Origin: Thermorudis peleae
GTDB lineage: Bacteria; Chloroflexota; Chloroflexia; Thermomicrobiales; Thermomicrobiaceae
Assembly: GCF_000744775.1 (NCBI RefSeq)
Contig: NZ_JQMP01000001.1
Coordinates: 372,001-436,000 of the forward strand
Length of the DNA stretch: 64,000 nt
Direction of reading: 5' to 3'
Made by a program: the position numbers and the translations under genes. The notes below the pieces were generated by a model. That model searched no databases. It was not told the origin of the DNA and was given only the letters and a program-made list of their open reading frames with translations. Below are positions 24,764 to 34,383 of the stretch, one piece after another. Within the stretch, counting starts at the first letter, position 1. Each line of letters opens with the position of its first letter.

Positions 24764-25812
24764 CGCCCCTGCACTTTATTAATGTTCTTGACATGCTCAT
24801 CGTACGTTGCGGCAAAGAGGTGCTCACCCGATCCATCACCCTTGGCCACAAAGTAGAGATAGTTGGTCTGCGCTGGGTTCAACGCAGCCTCGATGGATGC
24901 CAAGCTAGGGTTGCAGATCGGTGTTGGTGGCAACCCAGTTGTCTTATACGTGTTGTAGGAGCTGTTCACTTTGTCAATGAGCTGCGGCGTTACCGTTGGC
25001 CACCAGTTACCTGCGCTGCCAGCCGCATACTGTACCGTCGGATCCGACTGCAGCGGCATCCCCTCCTTGAGTCGGTTGTAAAACACGGAGGCGATAATCG
25101 GGCGTTCTTGGTCAACCGCTGCTTCCCGCTCGACAAGTGATGCGACCTTCAACACGTCATAAAAGCTGCGGTTCAGCGCCTTGGCCTTGCTGCGCTCCGC
25201 AGCCGGCACACGCTGACCGAAGTTCTGCAGCATCGTCGTAATAATGTCATCGACGCTGGCATCAGCGCGGAACTCGTAGGTGTCGGGGAAGAGGTATCCT
25301 TCAAGACTGGCGCCGTCCGGAAGGTCGGACAGGAAGTCGAACTGCGCCTTCCATTTGTTTGTGTTCTTGATTGCGCTGAGAAATTCATCCGGCGAGGCAA
25401 TGAGCCCGACTTCAACAAGCTTCTCCGCATACTCTTCGGCTCGCCAACCTTCCTGGAATCGCACGCGCACTACTTGCACTTGCTCGGGAGTTGTAAGCGC
25501 ATGAATGATCTGACTGACCGACATGCCCTGATAGAGCACATAGCGACCAGCTCGGATCTTAGTGTCTGCGTTGGCCAGACGGATACGGAACTTGAAATAG
25601 GTGGTCGAGCGAATCAGCCCGGCGTCGTGCAGACGGTTCGCGATGCTATCGACCGTCTCATCCGGCTGAATCGTGAACACAACCGGCTGCCCGACAGTGG
25701 CGTTGTTCTGTTCCAGATATCCAGCCAGGGTGCGTTGTGTTGTCACGACCACCGCGACAGCCAGGACGAGCACGGCGGCGAGTTTGAGGGCTTGTACCAT
25801 GATCCTGAGCAA
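24760..25812 (-). CDS. mltG: Endolytic murein transglycosylase MltG
   Basis: 350 residues from a TTG start with AGGGAGG eight bases upstream. One N-terminal membrane anchor (8-24), a LysM-like segment ('FTIQPDETVDSIANRLHDAGLI'), then the YceG fold. 'ASLVEREAAV' carries the catalytic glutamate (Glu228), and 'ASVFYNRLKEGMPLQSDPTVQYA' and 'GLPPTPICNPSLASIEAALNP' are family hallmarks. Cleaves nascent glycan strands and sets their length, which implies the organism makes peptidoglycan. Confidence 0.95.
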   Translation of the reverse strand: MLRIMVQALKLAAVLVLAVAVVVTTQRTLAGYLEQNNATVGQPVVFTIQPDETVDSIANRLHDAGLIRSTTYFKFRIRLANADTKIRAGRYVLYQGMSVSQIIHALTTPEQVQVVRVRFQEGWRAEEYAEKLVEVGLIASPDEFLSAIKNTNKWKAQFDFLSDLPDGASLEGYLFPDTYEFRADASVDDIITTMLQNFGQRVPAAERSKAKALNRSFYDVLKVASLVEREAAVDQERPIIASVFYNRLKEGMPLQSDPTVQYAAGSAGNWWPTVTPQLIDKVNSSYNTYKTTGLPPTPICNPSLASIEAALNPAQTNYLYFVAKGDGSGEHLFAATYDEHVKNINKVQGR

Positions 25813-25869
25813 CGAGATCGCCTCCCTGCTTGCAATCCGGCTTTCGGACCGGCCGCCGAGAGTCTACCA

Positions 25870-26880
25870 GTGACACTGCAACCCGGCAAGCCGCTCCTGG
25901 CCCTCGTTGGGCCAACAACAGTCGGCAAGACGGCTACTGCCATCTGGCTCGCTCAGGAGTTCAATGGCGAGGTTGTCTCAGCCGACTCCCGCTACCTCTA
26001 CCGCGGAATGGACATTGGGACAGATAAGCCTTCGCCGGCTCAGCGTCAAGCCGTTCCACATCACTTGATCGATATCCTCGACCCACGCGATGAGTACTCG
26101 CTCGCACTCTACCAGCGTGATGCCTATCGAGCAATCACTGATATCCAAGCGCGCGGGAAGCTGCCAATCCTTGCCGGAGGCACCCCCCTCTACATTCGAG
26201 CGGTGCTTGAGGGATGGCGTATCCCACCAGCGCCGCCCAACCCTGCGTTACGGGCAGCACTCGAGGAGCGGGCACGCCGTGAGGGTCCCGAAGCGTTGCA
26301 CCGAGAGCTGGCACGTGTTGACCCAATCGCAGCAGCTCGAATCCCGCCGAGTAACGTCCGCCGTGTTATTCGCGCGCTCGAGATCTTCACGCAGACTGGC
26401 CAACCAATGACGGCACTTGAGGGGCGACAGCCACCCCCCTGGCGCATACTGATCATCGGGCTTACGCTGCCTCGCGATGAACTGTATCGTCGCATTGACG
26501 AGCGCGTCGATCGGCAGATTGCCCAGGGGTTGGTCGACGAAGTCCGGGCGCTGCTGGAACAGAACGTTCCCCCGACTGCTCCAGCACTGTCTGCGCTTGG
26601 CTATCAACAGATCGTTGCTTACCTCCAGGGGCACTTCACACTTGAAGAAGCGATTGCACGCATCAAATTTGATACGCATCGCTATGCTCGCCACCAGCTT
26701 ACCTGGCTGCGCCGCCTCCCGCATGTGCAATGGGTTCGGGTTGACCAGCCAGGCTGGGAAGCGCAGGTCCGCGCGCTCGTTGCCACATTCCTCGCTGGAC
26801 TGCCAACAGAGCAGAAAACCGCTCCCATCGGCCCCGACGTAGATCGAAGCGGAGATCACCGCAGGGGCGTGGTGCAGTAA
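25870..26880 (+). CDS. miaA: tRNA dimethylallyltransferase
   Basis: 336 residues from the GTG at 25870; the frame continues upstream, opposite mltG, without homology. P-loop 'GPTTVGKT', 'SADSRYLYRGMDIGTDKPS', 'PHHLIDILDPRDEYSLALYQRDA' (in pieces), 'GGTPLYIRAVLEGW' and 'RYARHQLTWLRR' are all MiaA motifs. Adds dimethylallyl to A37 of tRNAs reading UNN codons. Divergent from mltG, with 57 bases between the starts. Confidence 0.94.
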   Translation: MTLQPGKPLLALVGPTTVGKTATAIWLAQEFNGEVVSADSRYLYRGMDIGTDKPSPAQRQAVPHHLIDILDPRDEYSLALYQRDAYRAITDIQARGKLPILAGGTPLYIRAVLEGWRIPPAPPNPALRAALEERARREGPEALHRELARVDPIAAARIPPSNVRRVIRALEIFTQTGQPMTALEGRQPPPWRILIIGLTLPRDELYRRIDERVDRQIAQGLVDEVRALLEQNVPPTAPALSALGYQQIVAYLQGHFTLEEAIARIKFDTHRYARHQLTWLRRLPHVQWVRVDQPGWEAQVRALVATFLAGLPTEQKTAPIGPDVDRSGDHRRGVVQ

Positions 26881-26973
26881 CCGGCAACCCGCTCGACGCA
26901 GGCCTCGCGCGTGGGGAGGAGGGCGCGAAACTCGGCGGTGGCGAGCCATTTGCCGGCTAGGCACGTGAGGAGG

Positions 26974-27012
26974 CACGAGAGGACGGCCAAAGGTGGCCGT
27001 CCTCTCGTGTTT
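26974..27012 (+). terminator. Terminator after miaA
   Basis: A 15-bp perfect stem (CACGAGAGGACGGCC and its complement, 26974-26988 and 26995-27009) with a six-base loop, followed by TTT. About 95 bases past the miaA stop. Confidence 0.75.
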
Positions 27013-27110
27013 GCTGATCGTCGATCCCTCGTGGGTGTAGCGAGGGCGTGTTTGGCATCCTTTCACATGGCGGGGTGTAACGACTTCCCCGCTCAGAAGA
27101 GGCATTGTCA

Positions 27111-28103
27111 ATGGCGACTCGAGACCATCAGCTGCCCGTCGTGCTCGATCCTGACCATGTAGCTCGTGTACAGCAAGCGCTGCTTGCTTGGTACGCTGCT
27201 GGGCACCGTGACTTGCCTTGGCGGCAAACGCGCGACCCGTATCGCATTCTTGTCTCCGAGATCATGCTCCAGCAGACGCAGGTCGAGCGCGTTATCCCCA
27301 AATACCATGCCTTCCTCGCACAGTTTCCGACGGTCGAAGCCTTAGCACGAGCTCCACTCGCCGATGTTATCCGCGCATGGGCTGGGTTGGGATATAACCG
27401 TCGCGCGCGCTACGTGCACCAGGCTGCACAGGCCGTCTGTGAGCAGTACGGTGGCGAATTCCCACATGACCGGGCCGAACTTGAACGCTTGCCAGGTGTT
27501 GGGCGTTACACCGCTGGCGCAATTGCATGCTTTGCCTTTGAACAGGACGTCGGCTTTTGGGACACGAATATCGCGCGGGTGCTGCACCGAGTCTTCGTCG
27601 GGCCCGAGATACCTCGTCGCCAGCTGACAGCACGCCAGCTTGATATGCTTGCGGATGCACTCGTGCCGCCTGGCCGCGGTTATGACTGGAACCAGGCGCT
27701 GATTGAACTTGGCGCTGTCCAGTGCACAGCGCGGCGCCCAGCCTGCTTGACGTGCCCCCTACTGGCCATGTGCCGTGCGGCACCATCAATGCAAACCGCA
27801 CTCGCACAATCGCAGCAGCGCCGAGAATCTGTTCCCTTTACCGAGACCACTCGCTACTTTCGCGGCCGTATCATCGCTGCATTACGAGCGCTGCCACCTG
27901 GCGCAGCGCTTGACCTGAACCAGCTTGGCCCACGTGTCCATCCGGCGTTCACGCCAGAGCGACTCCCTTGGCTGCGACAGCTCGTCGATGGGCTGGCTCG
28001 GGATGGACTTGTCGAAGTCGCTGAACCGGCAGCCATGTATGATGCTGGTACCGACGACGGCATAGCGGATGACGCGGTGCGTGTCCGTCTTCCAGGCACA
28101 TGA
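27111..28103 (+). CDS. mutY: A/G-specific adenine DNA glycosylase
   Basis: 330 residues from the ATG at 27111 (GAGG eight bases upstream; a TTG two codons earlier is also possible). Helix-hairpin-helix glycosylase with Glu50 in 'SEIMLQQTQV', 'LPGVGRYTAGAI', Asp151 in 'FWDTNIARVL', and the iron-sulfur cysteines 205, 212, 215 and 221 (C-x6-C-x2-C-x5-C). Removes adenine opposite 8-oxoguanine. Instead of the NUDIX-like domain of E. coli MutY, the C-terminal 85 residues look like a short winged helix ('YFRGRIIAALRALPPG...LVDGLARDGLVEVAE'), as in actinobacterial MutY. Confidence 0.93.
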   Translation: MATRDHQLPVVLDPDHVARVQQALLAWYAAGHRDLPWRQTRDPYRILVSEIMLQQTQVERVIPKYHAFLAQFPTVEALARAPLADVIRAWAGLGYNRRARYVHQAAQAVCEQYGGEFPHDRAELERLPGVGRYTAGAIACFAFEQDVGFWDTNIARVLHRVFVGPEIPRRQLTARQLDMLADALVPPGRGYDWNQALIELGAVQCTARRPACLTCPLLAMCRAAPSMQTALAQSQQRRESVPFTETTRYFRGRIIAALRALPPGAALDLNQLGPRVHPAFTPERLPWLRQLVDGLARDGLVEVAEPAAMYDAGTDDGIADDAVRVRLPGT

Positions 28104-28192
28104 TCGAAGCGAGTTTGTGAAACCCCTCGCAATCTTTCGCGACATCTGGTAGGCTTAGGGGTGGCAACATACTATGCGTCGGAGGAAGGAGC

Positions 28193-28411
28193 GTGAACTC
28201 CGTGGCACGGAAGCAGCAACCAACCGCAGTTGCGACGACGATTGAGCGCGCGCCGCAGGTCTCCTATGAGGTCGGTGATTATCGTTACGGTGCAGGGTTT
28301 CTCGTCTTTGTGACAGTTGTAGCAATCCTCTTCCTGATCCTCTTTGCAACAGTGCTAACTGGGCTGTTGACCCACACGTCAATCTACAAGGTCTTCGGCG
28401 TTACGCTCTAA
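28193..28411 (+). CDS. Small single-pass membrane protein
   Basis: 72 residues from a GTG with GGAGGAAGGAG upstream. One long hydrophobic helix (GAGFLVFVTVVAILFLILFATVLTGLL) with a soluble N-terminus of about 30 residues. No family recognised. Own transcription unit with a terminator 35 bases downstream. Confidence 0.6.
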   Translation: MNSVARKQQPTAVATTIERAPQVSYEVGDYRYGAGFLVFVTVVAILFLILFATVLTGLLTHTSIYKVFGVTL

Positions 28412-28445
28412 CGCCTCTTCCGTCAACACAACGAGACAAGTACAC

Positions 28446-28469
28446 GGCCGGACAATCTATCCGGCCGTT
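28446..28469 (+). terminator. Terminator after small membrane protein
   Basis: GGCCGGA, seven bases, TCCGGCC, then GTTTGTGTT. A 7-bp GC-rich stem with a mixed T tract. Confidence 0.65.
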
Positions 28470-28494
28470 TGTGTTGCTGACGAGGCAAGCGCGG

Positions 28495-29820
28495 TCAGGC
28501 GACGCGCTGGGCAACGCGACCAGAGAGGCGCACCCAGGCCGGCGGTGTTTGCTCGGCGTCGAACTCGATACGCAGTCCACGCGCGTAGCTGTTCATGATG
28601 AGGAAGGTGTGTGGGCCGATCGGCACAGCGTGGAACGGTGGCTGCGGCCGCTCTTCGTGGCTCAGCCAGTCGATCGCTGTCACGTTGAGACGAAGAGAGC
28701 CCGCGGTAGGAGTGACCGTCACCCGGGCAAGCGGATAGTGATAGGTTCCAGCAAAACGCGCCAGTTCGGCTTCAGACATCGTGATAAGCGCTGGAGCACA
28801 GTCCTGCAGGCCGAGCCATTCGGCTAACAGCCAGCGCTCAAACTCGCGGTACATTGTGCTGCCGAGTACGTGATTGGTGAGGATCGCCCAAGCACATCGC
28901 CGTGCCGGCACCAGCACAAGATGTGCCTCAAAGCCGCTTGTCGAGCCACCATGGCCGACGAGTCGCTCGCCATCAACAGTCCAAAGCGCCCAGCCAAGCC
29001 CATAGTGCTCCGCCCATCCGCCCGCTACCGTCTGCTGCTCCTGCATGTGTTGGACCATCGTGCTAGAGAGGACGTCATCGTTCGGCGTAAGTCCAAGATG
29101 GAATGCAGCAAACCGGAGCAAATCGCGCACTGTGCCGATGATGCCACCAGCCGGGTTGACGCTGCGCGGCAAGGCGTAGCGCCGCACGACGTTACCTTCG
29201 AGACTGTGGCCGACGGCAACCGGATAGGCGATCGCCTCATGGGCAAAGAACGTGCTCTCTGTGAGATGCAGCGGCTCAAAAATGCGCTCACGCATCACCG
29301 ACTCAAATGGCTGGCCGGTCACCACCTCGATGAGGCGTCCGGCGAGCGAAAAGCCGCTATTGCAATAACTCCACGTCGTACCGGGAGGATAGAGCTGAGG
29401 CAGGGTGTGCAGGCTGTCAACGTAGCGTGCTAAGGCATCGTCGCCAATACCGAAATCAGCGAAATAGTCGCCAAGGATGCCACTCGTGTGCGTCAGCAGG
29501 TGACGCAGCGTCAGCACCTGTTGTGCATCCGCATCGCTCAGCCGCAGCTCAGGCATGTAGGTTGTAATGGGTTCGTCGAGCGCGAGCTGGCCACGCTCAA
29601 CGAGCTGAAGGGCAAGCGTTGTGGTGAAGATCTTGCTAATCGAGCCGATCTGAAAGCGCGTGTCCGAGCGAGTTACGCAGCCAGTTTCGCGACTCGCCAC
29701 TCCATAGGACACAAGAAGGGGCTCCTTGCCAGCGTCAAGTAGCCCGACAACGGCGCCAGGTACCCCGTAGCGTGTACACGCAGCTGCAAGAGCGTGTTCG
29801 AGTCGTGCCTGGTCGATCAC
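28495..29820 (-). CDS. Serine beta-lactamase-like hydrolase
   Basis: 441 residues from the GTG at 29820, chosen for GAGAGGAG just upstream; the frame extends 14 codons more. Class C/penicillin-binding fold: 'FQIGSISKIFTTTLAL' holds the S-x-x-K pair, 'WSYCNSGFSL' the Y-x-N, and 'LVGHGGSTSGF' the third motif (HGG). The last 110 residues are a beta-barrel-like domain common in esterase and D-aminopeptidase members ('LARFAGTYHYPLARVTVTP'). No signal peptide, so a cytoplasmic esterase or peptidase is likelier than a true beta-lactamase. Confidence 0.88.
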   Translation of the reverse strand: MIDQARLEHALAAACTRYGVPGAVVGLLDAGKEPLLVSYGVASRETGCVTRSDTRFQIGSISKIFTTTLALQLVERGQLALDEPITTYMPELRLSDADAQQVLTLRHLLTHTSGILGDYFADFGIGDDALARYVDSLHTLPQLYPPGTTWSYCNSGFSLAGRLIEVVTGQPFESVMRERIFEPLHLTESTFFAHEAIAYPVAVGHSLEGNVVRRYALPRSVNPAGGIIGTVRDLLRFAAFHLGLTPNDDVLSSTMVQHMQEQQTVAGGWAEHYGLGWALWTVDGERLVGHGGSTSGFEAHLVLVPARRCAWAILTNHVLGSTMYREFERWLLAEWLGLQDCAPALITMSEAELARFAGTYHYPLARVTVTPTAGSLRLNVTAIDWLSHEERPQPPFHAVPIGPHTFLIMNSYARGLRIEFDAEQTPPAWVRLSGRVAQRVA

Positions 29821-29917
29821 GTTTGCTCCTCTCCCACTGGTTCTGTGCTCTCTTGATTTCACCGAGCAGCTGGCGGCAGCGCAAGGGTTTTTGGCAAGCG
29901 TTAGCTACCATCCTCGC

Positions 29918-30691
29918 CTACCAGGCCGACCAGCCACCATCCACTGGAAGCGTTACTCCGGTAATCAAACTAGCGGCATCAGAAGCCAGGAAGACGACCG
30001 CGGCTGCCACTTCGTCTGGCGTACCCAGCCGCCCGAGTGGAATTCGTCGGAGCACCTCTTCACGAAAGCCGGGGATGCGCTCAAACATCGGCCGGGTCAG
30101 CGGGGTCTCAACGAAGGTTGGCGCAACACAATTGACCGTAATGCCGTGTGGCGCCCATTCGATGGCCAACGCCTTCGTCATCAGCGCGACCGCGGCCTTG
30201 CTGGCACAGTAGGCCGTGCGTTGAATCCAGCCGACGATGCTCATGTCCGATCCAATGTTCACAATCCGGCCGTACTGTTGGGCAAGCATATACCGTCCGA
30301 CGGCTTGACAGGCAAAGAACGTGCCTTTGGCGTTCGTGTCCATGATCGTGTCCCAGGCTTCTTCGGTCACATCCGTTGCCCATTGTGGGATGTTTAAGCC
30401 TGCGTTGTTGACGAGAATGTCGATCCGGCCAAAGGCTCCAGCGACAGCATCAGCCATGTACTGAACAGCTTGGACGTCGCGCACGTCGACTGCCAGCGGC
30501 ATCGCCTGCCGACCACGTGCAGCAATCTCGGCACAGACCTGCTCAAGTCGGTCCAGTGAGCGGCTGGTTACCGCTACATCGGCGCCGGCTTCCGCAAGGG
30601 CAAGCGCGATGGTGTAGCCAAGTCCGGAGCTTGCACCCGTCACAATTGCTTTCTTGCCGTCAACGCGCATATCACGTAGTGCACGTTCCAT
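29918..30691 (-). CDS. Short-chain dehydrogenase/reductase
   Basis: 257 residues, classical SDR. Cofactor motif 'VTGASSGLGYTIALAL', 'NNAGLNIPQ', catalytic serine in 'NIGSDMS', 'YCASKAAVALMTKALAIEW' with Tyr and Lys, and the C-terminal 'ASLITGVTLPVDGGWSAW'. The arginine in 'TSRSLDRLEQ' suggests NADP(H). Overall closest to gluconate 5-dehydrogenase-like or 3-oxoacyl-ACP reductase-like members; substrate unknown. GGGAAGGGGG precedes the ATG. Confidence 0.9.
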   Translation of the reverse strand: MERALRDMRVDGKKAIVTGASSGLGYTIALALAEAGADVAVTSRSLDRLEQVCAEIAARGRQAMPLAVDVRDVQAVQYMADAVAGAFGRIDILVNNAGLNIPQWATDVTEEAWDTIMDTNAKGTFFACQAVGRYMLAQQYGRIVNIGSDMSIVGWIQRTAYCASKAAVALMTKALAIEWAPHGITVNCVAPTFVETPLTRPMFERIPGFREEVLRRIPLGRLGTPDEVAAAVVFLASDAASLITGVTLPVDGGWSAW

Positions 30692-30741
30692 CGAGCCCCC
30701 TTCCCTAACCGAATACCCAGACGCGTGAATAGAGAATTATG

Positions 30742-32130
30742 TCAAGTTTTGCATTGATCCTTGAGAACTTCCCAGCGCTGTGCCAGCTGAGCAACTGGGC
30801 ACTCGAAGCAGCGAAGCTGGCGGCAGCCAGTTGTTGCGAGATGGAGCAGCCCTTGCTCAGCCCGGGCTGAGCGGATTGGCACATGCGCCGTGCCGCAGAT
30901 TTGCTCCCGTACTTGCTGGATGCGCCGATTGCCTGCGCCAGCTGGTAGCTGCAGCCAGAGTTGACTTGCTGCCTCTCGAAGCTGGTCGTTGTCCGTCTGG
31001 TCGGCATAGGCAAGCGCGAACGGCACCACAGCATTCACGATTAGCTCATGTGCCCGGTCAGCCCCGAGATATGGACGAGCGGTAGCCAGCCAACGCCGCA
31101 GCGCGGCATGGGCATAGTCTGCTTGGACCGCATAGATGCATTCGTTGAGCAGCCCATGTTCACTGTGAGCAATCAACGAGGCCATGGCAAGCAACCGGCG
31201 TATAGGGTGATTGGTCGGCCGTTGGCGGTGGAGGCGCCATGCTGTTGGCGACAGCACGTGATAGCGGAGGTCTGCTGCTTCAGTCTCCCAGATATGTTCC
31301 ACAGCCTGGAGTGTTGCCGGGGCAAGTTTGGCAAGCGCAGCATCGCGTGGGGCAAGCGGCAAAAAGCCGCCGACACCGAGCAGGTACGCGGCTGCCGCTG
31401 CCCAACGCTCTGTGTGAGGGTGGCGAGCTATGGCTCCTTCAATCCACGCCAACGGCAGTCGCTCGGCCAGAGCCTGCATTGGTGTTCGGTTGGCACTGTA
31501 GCCGAGGCCATCGAGCAACAGCGCGTAGAGCGTTTGTCCTGGGGAGTCAACAGTGAGCTGGCCGCTCACACGCGCGACTTTGCCTGCAAGACGTTCGTCA
31601 CCAGCGGCTTCCCACACAGCAACCAGTGCCTCTGGAGCGTGCGCGGCAACAACCGGCGCACAATGGGTGAAGCCGAGGGCATCGAGCCGCGGCCACTCAG
31701 GGGAGACAAACGTGTCAAGCGGCCCAGCTAACTGGTGGGCCAGCGCTATGGTTGGCACAGACCGGCCAGCGCAGTCTCGCACTGGTGTGCCCAGGTCATC
31801 CCAGTAGATGACGTGCAACGCGACTCCACAGTAGTTTGGATCCCGGTCATGTCCGTGGGCGTACCACGCCGAAGCACGCACGTGCACTTCAACCGCGCCG
31901 CGTACCAGCTGACCGCCAATATCGAGCAAAGCATCGGCGAAGTCTGGGCCAGCTGCCCGTGTCCAGACACCTCGGTAGATAACACGCAACGGACGACCGT
32001 CGGTCAAATGTAGCGCCGGTGCAAGCCACTGTGCTTGCCATACTTCAACGACGCGCCGCTCATCGATCAGGAGCTGCGGTGCCTCATCAGCGAGCGCGGC
32101 CGGGTTGTGGATCTCCGGACAGTCGCTCAT
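30742..32130 (-). CDS. DUF2851 family protein
   Basis: 462 residues, soluble. The DUF2851 pattern is clear: 'VVEVWQAQWLAPALHLTDGRPLRVIYRGVWTRAAGPDFADALLDIGG' (in pieces), 'GAVEVHVRASAWYAHGHDRDPNY', 'VALHVIYWDD', and the cysteine-containing C-terminus 'GCRQLRCFECPVAQL'. The N-terminal half has a nuclease-like look (GPDFADA, GAVEVHVRASAW), a suggestion only. It begins in a four-base overlap with the stop of the deacetylase gene, so the two are cotranscribed. Confidence 0.8.
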   Translation of the reverse strand: MSDCPEIHNPAALADEAPQLLIDERRVVEVWQAQWLAPALHLTDGRPLRVIYRGVWTRAAGPDFADALLDIGGQLVRGAVEVHVRASAWYAHGHDRDPNYCGVALHVIYWDDLGTPVRDCAGRSVPTIALAHQLAGPLDTFVSPEWPRLDALGFTHCAPVVAAHAPEALVAVWEAAGDERLAGKVARVSGQLTVDSPGQTLYALLLDGLGYSANRTPMQALAERLPLAWIEGAIARHPHTERWAAAAAYLLGVGGFLPLAPRDAALAKLAPATLQAVEHIWETEAADLRYHVLSPTAWRLHRQRPTNHPIRRLLAMASLIAHSEHGLLNECIYAVQADYAHAALRRWLATARPYLGADRAHELIVNAVVPFALAYADQTDNDQLREAASQLWLQLPAGAGNRRIQQVREQICGTAHVPIRSARAEQGLLHLATTGCRQLRCFECPVAQLAQRWEVLKDQCKT

Positions 32131-32993
32131 GGATGGGTAACCCGATAGGCTGGATCGTACTGTTCACCCTGCCGTGCCTCGTCAGGATGAGCCCGAACGT
32201 GCTCAGCCCAGTAAGCCGCGACTTCGCTGCCGGTTGCAAACCAGACATGTGGGAAGGTACGGATGAAATCGATCAGTTGTTGCAGCATCAGCACGCGTCC
32301 AGGTCGACCAGACAGCTGCGGGTGCATCGTCAAGTTGAACAGCCCGCCGTAGTGGTAGATGCCACGAAACTCTTCTTGCCAGGCTTGCAGGGCTGCTGCG
32401 GCTGGTTGGATCGGGCGGCTTGTGCGACCAGGCCCAAACAGGAAGAATGGGGCATCATCGAGCAGCCATTGGACAGGTAACTCGATCACCTCTGTGCCAG
32501 GATGCTTCCAGGGCAGGAAGTGACTCATCAAGTTTGATGAGTAGCGAAAGCCAGCGGCCGCGAGCAACTCCAGCGTGTGCGCCGAAAACCCCCACGCTGG
32601 TGAACGGTAGCCTTGAGGCGCTTCGCCCGTGATCGCGCGCAGGGCCTCAATGCCTTTCTGCAAGACCTCAGCCTCTTGTTCACGAGAGAGTTCCGTTGGT
32701 CGTTCGTGGAGATAACCATGGTGACCAATCTCGTGTCCCTGCTCGTGGATCGTTTCTACAATATCGGGGTGGTGCTCAGCTACCCAACCGGGGATGAAGA
32801 AGGTGGCACGAAGATTATTGCGGCGGAGCAGTTCGAGCAACAGCGGCGTGCCGACTCGGGCGCCATACGTGCCTTGGGAGAGCATGCCAGGCTTATCACG
32901 GTGCTCGAGCGATCCGGCCAACCAGAGGGTTTCAGCGTCGAGATCGAATGTTAGCATCACTGCGCACTGTGCGCCGTCGTACCAGCGGCCCAT
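32127..32993 (-). CDS. Polysaccharide deacetylase family protein
   Basis: 288 residues from the ATG at 32993 (GGGAGGAAGG upstream); the frame runs 31 codons further without homology. NodB-type fold: 'MLTFDLDAETLW' (catalytic Asp pair), 'ATFFIPGWVAEHHPDIV', 'HEIGHHGYLHE' (metal His pair), 'GYRSPAWGFS' and 'NLTMHPQLSG'. No signal peptide, and the D-A-E variant plus 'GYRSPAWG' fits the cytoplasmic allantoinase-like/PuuE branch acting on small amides rather than chitin or peptidoglycan. Confidence 0.88.
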   Translation of the reverse strand: MGRWYDGAQCAVMLTFDLDAETLWLAGSLEHRDKPGMLSQGTYGARVGTPLLLELLRRNNLRATFFIPGWVAEHHPDIVETIHEQGHEIGHHGYLHERPTELSREQEAEVLQKGIEALRAITGEAPQGYRSPAWGFSAHTLELLAAAGFRYSSNLMSHFLPWKHPGTEVIELPVQWLLDDAPFFLFGPGRTSRPIQPAAAALQAWQEEFRGIYHYGGLFNLTMHPQLSGRPGRVLMLQQLIDFIRTFPHVWFATGSEVAAYWAEHVRAHPDEARQGEQYDPAYRVTHP

Positions 32994-33122
32994 CGCCTTC
33001 CTCCCTTCGGCATGATTGGCCGATGAACCTAGCGGTATCGTAACAGCCAACAGCGAAAGACGCGAGCCTTGCAGTCTGAACCGCACTCTGCTAGGGTGAG
33101 CGCCGATGTGATTGGGAGGGGT

Positions 33123-34379
33123 ATGCGACGCGTCCCAGCTTCAGCTGAACACGCTGCCAACACAACGAAACGTGGGGCCGGCCTATTACGCATGCTCCGG
33201 CTCTCCCAGGCATACCGGGCCCTCTGGCTGAGCACCGTCTTCACTCAGATTGCGCAATGGATGCTTCAAGTCTCGCTCGGCTGGCTTATGCTGAACTTAA
33301 CAGATTCAGCGTTCTGGATCGGCCTCAATGGCTTAGCAAGTGGCGTACCGTTTTTGCTTGTTGCCTTGCCAGTCAGCCCGTTGCTGGATCGGGTAGACCG
33401 GCGGGCATTACTTATCGCTTGTCAAGCCAGCGCGCTGATAATCAGCCTCGGACTCGCCGTCGTGACCCAATTTGGTGCTATGCGCCCGTGGATCATCTTA
33501 CTCGGTGCGTTTCTGAACGGCCTGGTGCTCGCAGTCAACAACACGGCCCGGCAGATTGTCGTGCCAGCACTCGTTCCGCGCTCAGGACTGCAGAACGCTA
33601 TTGGCCTGCTCTCAGCCGGTCAGAACGCAACACGCATCGTTGGGCCGTCGCTTGCCGGGCCGTTGATCGCCGTGCTTGGCTCAGCTGGTGCACTCTTTGT
33701 CCAGGCTGGCTGCCTTACCGTCGCACTTGTGAACACCATGCAGTTGCCCCCGCTGCGCCCCGACGCAGCCGCCCGCAGTGCACTCCTTGACGACCTCGTT
33801 GAAGGCGTGCGCTATGTGCTGCGCCACGATAGCATCATTGGCTTGCTCGTGCTGGCAGCAGTGCCAACTGTTTTCGTCTTCCCCTATCTCCAGTTCTTGC
33901 CAATTTATGCCCGCGATCTCTTGCATCTTGGTGCTCGCGGGCTCGGCTGGCTCTACGCAGCCGGTGGCGTCGGTGCCCTGGCTGGCTCGTTGTTTGTGGC
34001 TGGAGCCGAGAGAGTTGAACGCAAAGGATGGTTTATCCTCGTCACAACAGTTGTCTATGGCGGTGTCATCATCCTCTTCGCGTACTCACATTGGACACTT
34101 TTGTCGCTCTGCTGCCTGTTCTGGGGAGGGTTTCTTGGCTCAGCCTATATGGCACTGAACAATACACTGCTTCACCTCAATGTAACCGATGCCATTCGTG
34201 GTCGGGTGATGAGTCTTTACATGATGACTTGGGGACTCTCCCCACTCGGGGCACTACCCATGGGCTACCTTGGCGCCCATCTCGGGGTGCCACATGCCAT
34301 TGCCCTCGGTGCACTGCTCTCGTCGACCGTCACGGTCTTGGTTGCCGTTGCGATCCCGTCGCTGCGTACATTGCGCTAA
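33123..34379 (+). CDS. MFS transporter (EntS-like)
   Basis: 418 residues from the ATG at 33123 with GGGAGGGG upstream. Twelve likely helices. 'YRALWLSTVFTQIAQWMLQVSLGWLMLNLT', 'NNTARQIVVPALVPRSGLQNAIGLLSAGQNATRIVGPSLAG' (both in pieces) and 'RGRVMSLYMMTWGLSPLGALPMG' place it in the MFS_3 group that includes the enterobactin exporter EntS. Substrate unknown. Divergent from the deacetylase operon. Confidence 0.87.
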   Translation: MRRVPASAEHAANTTKRGAGLLRMLRLSQAYRALWLSTVFTQIAQWMLQVSLGWLMLNLTDSAFWIGLNGLASGVPFLLVALPVSPLLDRVDRRALLIACQASALIISLGLAVVTQFGAMRPWIILLGAFLNGLVLAVNNTARQIVVPALVPRSGLQNAIGLLSAGQNATRIVGPSLAGPLIAVLGSAGALFVQAGCLTVALVNTMQLPPLRPDAAARSALLDDLVEGVRYVLRHDSIIGLLVLAAVPTVFVFPYLQFLPIYARDLLHLGARGLGWLYAAGGVGALAGSLFVAGAERVERKGWFILVTTVVYGGVIILFAYSHWTLLSLCCLFWGGFLGSAYMALNNTLLHLNVTDAIRGRVMSLYMMTWGLSPLGALPMGYLGAHLGVPHAIALGALLSSTVTVLVAVAIPSLRTLR

Positions 34380-34383
34380 TGCG

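Noticed and set aside
26248-27111. 287-codon minus-strand frame opposite miaA
   Set aside because: Shadow of miaA; it runs through the miaA terminator and has no homology.
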